A DNA stretch of 64,000 nt from Mangrovicella endophytica (GTDB lineage: Bacteria; Pseudomonadota; Alphaproteobacteria; Rhizobiales; Rhizobiaceae). How positions within the stretch are numbered: position 1 is the stretch's first letter; each line of letters opens with the position of its first letter. The translations under genes and the position numbers were made by a program. Positions 58,584 to 64,000 of this stretch are shown piece by piece. A model generated the notes under the pieces. The model made no database searches. It was given only the letters and a program-made list of their open reading frames with translations, and was not told the origin of the DNA. The stretch is from the NCBI RefSeq assembly GCF_002893625.1, contig NZ_PKMZ01000009.1:62001-126000 (forward strand). The letters run 5' to 3'.

Positions 58584-60178
58584 GCGACCGACCATTCCTC
58601 GCCGCGCGGGGTGGTGACATATTCCGGCCAGCGATATCCAATCGGCGCTTCGAAGTCGGGCGGCAGCAGCGGGGCGACCCAGCGCGAGCCGCCGACGCCG
58701 CCACCGGTGCGCTCCTCGAACTCGGCCTTGGCGCGGGCGAGACCGTCCGGATCGGTGAGGAGGTCTAGCACCGTCGTGGCGATGACCTCGCCGGCCTTCG
58801 TCCACATCGGGTCGATGCAGGCGGGCACGCCGTTCATCGCATGCCGCGTCCATTCGGGATAGCGGTAGCCGGACTTCGGCGAGGCGAGCGTCGGACGACC
58901 GACATAGAGCCGGACCGTCGGCGCGTGCCAGGTGTAGTCGACATAGTCGTCGGCGGCATAGTTGAGCTGCCAGGCCGGGAGCTGCGCGCGGAACGCCTGT
59001 TCCGCCTCCCAGGGCGGAGTCAGCCGGGTCAGGCCGTCGAAGAAGGGCTCGTCCATGGGCTCGAGACCGAGCGAGGACTGGATCTCGCGGGCAAAACTCT
59101 TCGCCTCCTCCGGCCAGACCGGGGCACCGAGCTTCTCGAAGTTGCGGAAGGTGATCTCCGCCATCGCGTGGTTAGGCAGGCCTGCCCGGGTCTTGGTGAT
59201 CCAGGCCTTCTCCACCGTGCAGGCGGTCATCGCAGCCACGTGGTCGGCATTGCGGTCGAGCACGGTGAAGGCGGCCTGGCACATTTCCAGTGTCGGTGCG
59301 CGCATCGAATACTGGATCTGCCCGTAACCCGGGGCGATGTTGTCGGCGGCCGCCTGGCCGGCGGTCAGGATGAACTCGTTGAGGGTCCAGCTGCCGCTAT
59401 GCGGGAGCATCGACTCCTTCATCATCTTCGAGTTCGTGTACATGAGGCACACGGCATCGATGGCGCCGGGCGCCCGCGCCATGGCGTGGACGTGGGTGAC
59501 GGTGCCGCCGGCCGCCTCGTTCTGCCAGGTCTCCGGATTGTCGCAGGAGAAGGTGTAGATCCGGCTCCAATAGGGGGCGCTGGTCGTGTCCCAGAAACAG
59601 CCATTGGTCAGTGCCGGGAACGAGTGCGGATGGAAGCTGATCGCCGCGTCCAGCCCTTCATAGAAGCCGTGCGCGGCGTGGACGGGCTTGGCCCCGCACA
59701 TCTTCTCCGCCGGCTCACCGAAGAAGACGAGCGTGCCGGTGACGCCCTGTGTCTCCATCGCGTGCTTGGCGGCGAGGAAGCCGGCGAGCTGGCCGAGGCC
59801 GAGCGCCGAATGCGGATCAGTATGGCCGGCGGCCCGCGGGCTGACCCCCTCGCGCGGCTGGCGGTAGGGCACCGGCGCCTGGCTCTGGCCCGGGACCGCA
59901 TCGTATTCGGCATAGCCGGCGATCACCGGACCCGGACCGTTCGACCAGCGGGCGCGAAAGGCGGTCGGCATGCCCGCCGTGCCGCGCTCGACCGCAAAAC
60001 CTTCGCGCTCGAGCCGATCCATGTACCAGGCGGAGGACTTGTATTCCCGCCAGGACGGCTCGTGCAGGTTCCAGATCGTCATGTGATCGGCGGATAGCGC
60101 TGCCTGGTTGACTTCAAGCCAGGCGAGCGCCGCCGCTTGCGCCGGATGCCAATCGCTCGCCCCCGTCATCGCCGTCAA
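58580..60178 (-). CDS. M20-family amidohydrolase (AbgB-like)
   Basis: A 532-residue metallopeptidase-fold amidohydrolase. Metal-site stretches are AGYAEYDAVPGQSQ, GHTDPHSALG, GEPAEKMCGAKPVH and the His-rich SFHPHS. It resembles AbgB-type aminobenzoyl-glutamate hydrolases that cleave amide bonds of N-acylated amino acids. The TTG start overlaps the pentein stop as TTGA; ATG 60169 is the alternative. It could release an amino acid or a carbamoyl group in the pathway. No signal peptide is seen, so it acts in the cytoplasm. Confidence 0.86.
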   Translation of the reverse strand: MTAMTGASDWHPAQAAALAWLEVNQAALSADHMTIWNLHEPSWREYKSSAWYMDRLEREGFAVERGTAGMPTAFRARWSNGPGPVIAGYAEYDAVPGQSQAPVPYRQPREGVSPRAAGHTDPHSALGLGQLAGFLAAKHAMETQGVTGTLVFFGEPAEKMCGAKPVHAAHGFYEGLDAAISFHPHSFPALTNGCFWDTTSAPYWSRIYTFSCDNPETWQNEAAGGTVTHVHAMARAPGAIDAVCLMYTNSKMMKESMLPHSGSWTLNEFILTAGQAAADNIAPGYGQIQYSMRAPTLEMCQAAFTVLDRNADHVAAMTACTVEKAWITKTRAGLPNHAMAEITFRNFEKLGAPVWPEEAKSFAREIQSSLGLEPMDEPFFDGLTRLTPPWEAEQAFRAQLPAWQLNYAADDYVDYTWHAPTVRLYVGRPTLASPKSGYRYPEWTRHAMNGVPACIDPMWTKAGEVIATTVLDLLTDPDGLARAKAEFEERTGGGVGGSRWVAPLLPPDFEAPIGYRWPEYVTTPRGEEWSVA

Positions 60179-61179
60179 ACCTCATCGCGCACGAGCGGCG
60201 CGGTCGAACAGTGGAGGCCCCCGCCGCCGGAGATCACCTTGTCATAGGGCACGGTGATCACCTCGACGCCGGCAAGACGCAGCTGATCGGACGTGTGCTC
60301 CGAAATGCCTTCCGGCATCATGACCCGGCCCGGCGCCACCGCCAGCGAATTGATGATCGCTCCATCGTCCTCGTGGTGAAGCTCGATCAGCGAGATGCCG
60401 AGTTCCCGCAGCCGCTCGATGAACCAGAACGGCAGGAGCGTGAAATTGGCGAGCGCGAGGTCTGGCGCGATCATCACGAATAGACCGTCGATATGGAGGC
60501 GGTAGCCGGTGAGATGGACCTTCAGGAGTTCGACGCCCTGCGAGCGAAGCACCTCCTCCACCTGCCGGGCGCCCTCCTCGTTGACGCGGGAGGAGAGGCC
60601 CATCACGGCGGTGCGGCGGTTGATCCAGGCGAAGCTCCCGCCTTCCGCGATGCCCGTGCCCGAAATGGTGCGCAGGATCGGGCAGCCGATGCGGGCGAGC
60701 GTTCGCGTCGCCGGCAGTTCCTCGCCGCGGCGGATGCGCGGACCAAGCCGCATCACGATGGCGCCGCCGCCCACACCAACCACGCTGTCGCGCGTGTAGC
60801 AGGACTTCATCCGGCCCGGGGCCACCGCGTCGATATAGACGACCTCGACACCTTCAGCCCGGAGCGCCGCCACATAGGCGTCGTGCTGCTTCTGCATGCC
60901 GGCGAGGTCCGGGCCTTCGGTGCCCCGCCAGTACCAGCCGCGCTGCACGTCGCCGAACGCGTTGTTGTCGAGCCGCCTCGACGTATCCACGACTTCGACT
61001 TCGGAACCGGGACGATGCATCAGCACGACGCGCAGGCGCCCGACATCATTGGTGCAGCCCCACTGGCGTCCCCACCAGCGCGTTTGCTGCTCCTCGTCCT
61101 CGAACGAGGGCTCCGCTTCGGAGGGAAAGAGCTTGATGAGCTGGTTGTACCGCCACTCGCTCTCGGTGATCGCACCCAT
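60175..61179 (-). CDS. Pentein (guanidino-group-modifying) hydrolase, DDAH/arginine deiminase-like
   Basis: A 334-residue pentein-fold enzyme. Catalytic residues appear in order: Asp131 in CYTRDSVV, Glu179 in IAEGGSF, His229 and Asp231 in RLHIDGLF, and nucleophile Cys324 in GGGLHCSTAP. Members hydrolyse or transfer amidino groups of arginine-like compounds, so a guanidino substrate is expected. The start is set at the ATG of MGAITESEW; an ATG five codons upstream (61194) is possible. First gene of a five-gene operon with overlapping junctions, downstream of tetR in the same direction, with its own TTGGAGT half-site in front. Confidence 0.86.
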   Translation of the reverse strand: MGAITESEWRYNQLIKLFPSEAEPSFEDEEQQTRWWGRQWGCTNDVGRLRVVLMHRPGSEVEVVDTSRRLDNNAFGDVQRGWYWRGTEGPDLAGMQKQHDAYVAALRAEGVEVVYIDAVAPGRMKSCYTRDSVVGVGGGAIVMRLGPRIRRGEELPATRTLARIGCPILRTISGTGIAEGGSFAWINRRTAVMGLSSRVNEEGARQVEEVLRSQGVELLKVHLTGYRLHIDGLFVMIAPDLALANFTLLPFWFIERLRELGISLIELHHEDDGAIINSLAVAPGRVMMPEGISEHTSDQLRLAGVEVITVPYDKVISGGGGLHCSTAPLVRDEV

Positions 61180-61268
61180 GTCGCAAGGCCCCATTCCAGA
61201 AATCCAGCGACGACCTTTCGAAGCCGCCGAAGGGAAGCCTAGACGCGACAAAGCGGCAGAGACAACAA

Positions 61269-61281
61269 CAAAATTGGAGTC
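61269..61281. promoter_or_regulatory. TetR-regulon operator candidate B
   Basis: Read on the minus strand this is GACTCCAATTTTG, identical over 13 bases to 62004-62016 in the tetR control region. It lies between the tetR stop and the pentein start, where a promoter for the five-gene operon is expected. Confidence 0.6.
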
Positions 61282-61285
61282 TGCT

Positions 61286-61954
61286 CTATTTTTTATGCGC
61301 CGGCGCCACCGCAACCGGCACGAGCCCGGTGAGGATCAAGCGGATATGAGGGAGGCCCATTGCCAGCAGATCTTCGATGGTGCCGCCGGAACCGGCGACG
61401 AAGCGCCCGAAATCATTGGTGGTGATGCCCACGATCAGATCGGACAGCGCGACTGGATCCACCGCTTCATCCAGCTTGCCCCGCGCCTGATAGAACCGCA
61501 GCATTCCGACATACTGGCGCTTGATGACATTGTTCAGGCGGGCTCCGGCGCGTGCTGCCCGACCGCCGGGGTCGGTGAACTGCGCCGAAAGGATCACCCG
61601 CCAGCATTCCCGTGACAGATGCCGCAATGCCTGTTCCGCCAGCAGCCGTTCGAAAGCAAGGATGCCGTCGAAGACGTCGTCGGGCAGGTTGCGGAAGAAG
61701 TTCCGTCGCTCGGGCATTGCCGCATGGACGTGCCGCAACGCCAAAGCCATCAGCAGGTTGGGCTTGGTGGTGAAGTAGTTGTAGATCGTTGCGGGCGCGA
61801 CGGCGGCTCGCTCGGCGATCTCTTCGATGCCAGTCGCCTCGTAGCCCTGATGCGCAAACAGCGCGCTCGCGGCATCAAGGACCTGCGTTGCCCGCAGCTT
61901 CTTCTGCCTCTCCCGTAAGCCACCCGGTTTCGCCGGCCTGCGCAATGCCACCAT
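61286..61954 (-). CDS. TetR-family transcriptional regulator
   Basis: A 222-residue regulator with an N-terminal helix-turn-helix (VLDAASALFAHQGYEATGIEEIAERAA, PATIYNYFTTKPNLLMA) and an effector domain of helices. The frame is open 25 codons further upstream to an ATG at 62029, but AGGAGG seven bases before the ATG at 61954 sets the start there. This also leaves the palindrome at 62005-62020 outside the gene as its likely operator. Related repressors respond to the substrate of the genes they control. Confidence 0.88.
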   Translation of the reverse strand: MVALRRPAKPGGLRERQKKLRATQVLDAASALFAHQGYEATGIEEIAERAAVAPATIYNYFTTKPNLLMALALRHVHAAMPERRNFFRNLPDDVFDGILAFERLLAEQALRHLSRECWRVILSAQFTDPGGRAARAGARLNNVIKRQYVGMLRFYQARGKLDEAVDPVALSDLIVGITTNDFGRFVAGSGGTIEDLLAMGLPHIRLILTGLVPVAVAPAHKK

Positions 61955-62003
61955 TTTCGCCTCCTCCTGCCGCTTTTCACGCCATGCAATATTTTTTGTC
62001 ATC

Positions 62004-62024
62004 GACTCCAATTTTGGAGTTGAC
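62004..62024. promoter_or_regulatory. TetR-regulon operator candidate A (palindrome)
   Basis: ACTCCAATTTTGGAGT (62005-62020) is an uninterrupted 16-bp palindrome with half-site TTGGAGT. It runs directly into TTGACG (62020-62025), a possible -35 box towards the deacetylase gene. It lies between the divergent tetR and deacetylase genes. Confidence 0.75.
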
Positions 62025-62123
62025 GTCATCGTTTTTGATCCGGAAGATCATCGAAAGCAAGGCGAAGCGCGAGCCAACCAAAAGGTTGTTGCGCCAGCCG
62101 CTTCACGAATTGCCGGAGGCGCG

Positions 62124-63041
62124 ATGCTCAAGCTCGTTTCCAACCCGCCGCCTTGGCCGAACGGCGCCCGATGCGCCGTCTGCTTTTCCTTCGACTTCGA
62201 CGCCGAAAGCCTGCTCCACCTCTACTACCCCGAAGATTCGGCGCGGCGCATCAGCCTGTCCTCGACCCTGCGCTACGGGGCCCGCGTCGCCGTGCCCCGC
62301 ATCGCCGCGATCTGGAAGCATTACGGTATCCGGCAGACGATGTTCGTGCCGGGCTGGTGTATCGAGACCTATCCGGCCGCCGTTGAGGCGCTTCTGGAGG
62401 GCGGTCACGAGATCGGCCATCACGGCTGGCTGCACGAGCGACCGAACCAGCTGTCGCGCGACGACGAGGAGGCGGTCCTCCTGCGCGGCATCGAGGCGAT
62501 CCGTGCCGCGACCGGCAAGCCGCCGACAGGCTACCGCTGCCCGTCGGGCGCGTTTTCCGAACATACGCTCGATCTCCTCCTCGCCAACGGCTTTCGCTAC
62601 GACGCCTCGCTCGGCGGCGACGACGTCCCGTATCTCGTGGAGGGCGCAAATGGCGCCCGGCTTGTGGAGCTGCCCTCCGACCATTCGCTCGACGACTGGC
62701 CGCAATACGTCAACATGAAGGAGTTCGGCTGGTCGATGCCCATCCAGTCGCCGGCACGAGCGATGGAGGTGTTCCGCGCCGACTTCGATGCCGCCTGGGA
62801 GCATGGCGGCGTCTGGGCGGCGATCTGGCATCCGTTCGTGTCCGGCCGTCTCGCGCGGGCCGCCGCGATGGTGGAACTCATCGAATACATGCAGGCCAAG
62901 GGAGGCGTCTGGTTCGCGACGCTGAGCGAAATTGCGGCGCATGTCGACGGCCTCGCCGCAAGCGGAGCCTGGACGCCGCCGGTGGAACGGCTGCCCTTCT
63001 GGCCTGAGCCCGTCCCGCAGCTCGTGCGACCGAGCCGGTAA
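62124..63041 (+). CDS. Polysaccharide-deacetylase-fold (NodB) hydrolase
   Basis: A 305-residue NodB-homology protein. Motif 1 is FSFDFDAES (Asp24, Asp26), motif 2 GHEIGHHGWLHE, motif 3 GYRCPSG. It resembles the cytoplasmic PgdA-like/PuuE-like branch, which includes allantoinases acting on small amides, rather than Nod-factor or chitin deacetylases. It has no signal peptide. Divergent from tetR and followed by an amino-acid binding-protein gene, it is probably a catabolic C-N hydrolase of this block. Confidence 0.83.
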   Translation: MLKLVSNPPPWPNGARCAVCFSFDFDAESLLHLYYPEDSARRISLSSTLRYGARVAVPRIAAIWKHYGIRQTMFVPGWCIETYPAAVEALLEGGHEIGHHGWLHERPNQLSRDDEEAVLLRGIEAIRAATGKPPTGYRCPSGAFSEHTLDLLLANGFRYDASLGGDDVPYLVEGANGARLVELPSDHSLDDWPQYVNMKEFGWSMPIQSPARAMEVFRADFDAAWEHGGVWAAIWHPFVSGRLARAAAMVELIEYMQAKGGVWFATLSEIAAHVDGLAASGAWTPPVERLPFWPEPVPQLVRPSR

Positions 63042-63153
63042 ACGACGATGGCTGGCCTGCTTCTTGCATTGGAAAGCCCGGGGATCTGCACAGCGCGCTG
63101 CAGGTCGCGGCCTTTCCGGGATCGTGTAACCAACGTTGAGGGGAATGCGGAAC

Positions 63154-63987
63154 ATGCGTGGTAAATGTTTGGGCATGCTCGTCGGAATGGGCTGCTGCAT
63201 CGCTGCAGCCGCGTCGGCGCAGACGCTTCCCGCGGATATCGCGGAAAGCAAGGTCATCCGCATTGCGCTCAATACCGGCTACCCGCCGCTGGAGATGCGC
63301 AACCCGCAGACCAACGAGTTCGAAGGTTTCGACGTCGATCTCGCCAAGGCGATCGGTGCCAAGCTCGGCGTCAAGGTCGAACATCAGGACGGCGCCTTCG
63401 AGGTCATGACGCCCGCGCTTCAGTCCGGCCGCGTCGACATGATCATGAGCGGCTTCTACGACACGCCGAAGCGTCGGCCGATGTTCACCTTCATCGACTA
63501 CCTGAAGGCCGGCGCCCAGTTCTACGCGCTGACCAGCGCGACCGACATCAAGGAGCCGGCCGATCTCTGCGGCAAGACGGTCACGACGCAGCGCGGCTCC
63601 TCTTATCCGGACACGATCAAGGCTTGGTCGGACACGAATTGCGTCGGCGCCGGCAAGGAGCCGATCACCGTCATCGTCGATACCGATACCGGCCAGCAGC
63701 TCACCAATCTGAAGACCGAGCGCGCCGCAGCGGCCGTGCAGGGCCTCGAGGCCGTGCCCGCCATCATCCAGATCGAACCCGGCGTCTTCCGGCCGCTCGG
63801 CGAGCCCTTCTCCTCGGCTCTCATGGGAATCGCCTTCCGCGCCGAAAGCACGGAGCTACGCGATGCCGTCGCCGGCGCCCTGAAGGCGGTCATCGCCGAT
63901 GGCACCTATGACGAGCTGATCAAGAAATGGAAACTCGATCTCAGCGCCTACAAGGAGGTTTCCTTCGACGCGGGGCCGCAGCCCTGA
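63154..63987 (+). CDS. Amino acid ABC transporter substrate-binding protein
   Basis: A 277-residue periplasmic binding protein of family 3. The signal peptide is MRGKCLGMLVGMGCCIAAAASA before QTLPADI; a lipobox is not convincing. Pocket stretches are IALNTGYPPLEMRNPQTNEF, SGRVDMIMSGFYDTPKR and TVTTQRGSSYPDT. GAGGGGA nine bases upstream supports ATG 63154 over nearby in-frame starts. Its permease and ATPase genes would lie beyond the right edge. It follows the NodB-fold hydrolase gene in the same direction, suggesting uptake of the substrate of the TetR regulon. Confidence 0.88.
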   Translation: MRGKCLGMLVGMGCCIAAAASAQTLPADIAESKVIRIALNTGYPPLEMRNPQTNEFEGFDVDLAKAIGAKLGVKVEHQDGAFEVMTPALQSGRVDMIMSGFYDTPKRRPMFTFIDYLKAGAQFYALTSATDIKEPADLCGKTVTTQRGSSYPDTIKAWSDTNCVGAGKEPITVIVDTDTGQQLTNLKTERAAAAVQGLEAVPAIIQIEPGVFRPLGEPFSSALMGIAFRAESTELRDAVAGALKAVIADGTYDELIKKWKLDLSAYKEVSFDAGPQP

Positions 63988-64000
63988 GCGCGACATCGAT

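Noticed and set aside
62005-62029. An upstream ATG (62029) for the TetR gene that would include the palindrome in the coding sequence
   Set aside because: AGGAGG is correctly spaced for the ATG at 61954, and the palindrome matches sequences found in two other non-coding regions, so it is better read as an operator.

Overview
The window is GC-rich chromosomal DNA from an alphaproteobacterium, most likely of the order Hyphomicrobiales (Rhizobiales). The evidence is the hisD/UPF0262/low-molecular-weight phosphatase cluster, the rpmH-rnpA-yidC-engB cluster, an Entner-Doudoroff edd gene, and a vitamin B6 catabolic locus whose gene content and order resemble the one described in Mesorhizobium loti MAFF303099. 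No insertion sequence, integrase, phage gene, CRISPR array or rRNA gene was seen.

Layout. (1) 1-11220: the 3' half of edd, then an exopolysaccharide cluster (membrane sugar dehydratase, Wzz/GumC co-polymerase without a kinase, secreted GH10 endoglycanase, flippase, glycosyltransferases, Wzy/ExoQ-like polymerase). (2) 11328-18214: core genes (DUF2948, hisD, UPF0262, a probable unannotated 37-residue ORF, LMW phosphatase) meeting tail to tail with the rpmH-rnpA-yidC-(acetyltransferase)-engB operon, which has a good sigma70-type promoter. (3) 18330-22655: a TVP38-like membrane protein with a MerA-like flavoenzyme, an orphan histidine kinase and tRNA-Arg(ACG).

(4) 22920-42985: an apparently complete vitamin B6 degradation pathway I. 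Pyridoxine 4-oxidase, pyridoxamine-pyruvate aminotransferase and pyridoxal 4-dehydrogenase feed 4-pyridoxolactonase. Then follow 4-pyridoxate dehydrogenase, the FHMPC 5-dehydrogenase, the HMPDC decarboxylase, the ring-opening MHPC oxygenase and the final (acetamidomethylene)succinate hydrolase. With them lie a GntR regulator, two complete ABC importers (THI5-like and BMP/nucleoside-like), two conserved proteins with no known step (DUF1185 and a PEBP protein) and a small secreted Cys-rich protein. A perfect 12-bp hairpin closes the unit.

(5) 43131-52939: a second catabolic block around another GntR regulator (amino-acid-type SBP and permease, class V aminotransferase, hydantoinase, gamma-glutamyltransferase, cytosine-deaminase-like amidohydrolase, class I/II aminotransferase). 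A TGCATGC motif recurs in its control regions.

(6) 52936-63987: a third block that I read as one regulon. A TetR gene, a pentein hydrolase / M20 amidohydrolase / nitroreductase / class II aldolase / TPP-enzyme operon, a NodB-fold hydrolase with an amino-acid SBP, and a biuret-hydrolase-like protein divergent from a DMT transporter fusion. These promoters share 13-14 bp identical sequences built on the half-site TTGGAGT, which forms a perfect palindrome upstream of tetR. This block is the best candidate for an undescribed catabolic system; its substrate is not identifiable from sequence, though the enzymes suggest an amide- or guanidine-containing compound.

Limits: all family calls come from reading motifs and remembered families; no database search, alignment or folding calculation was run.
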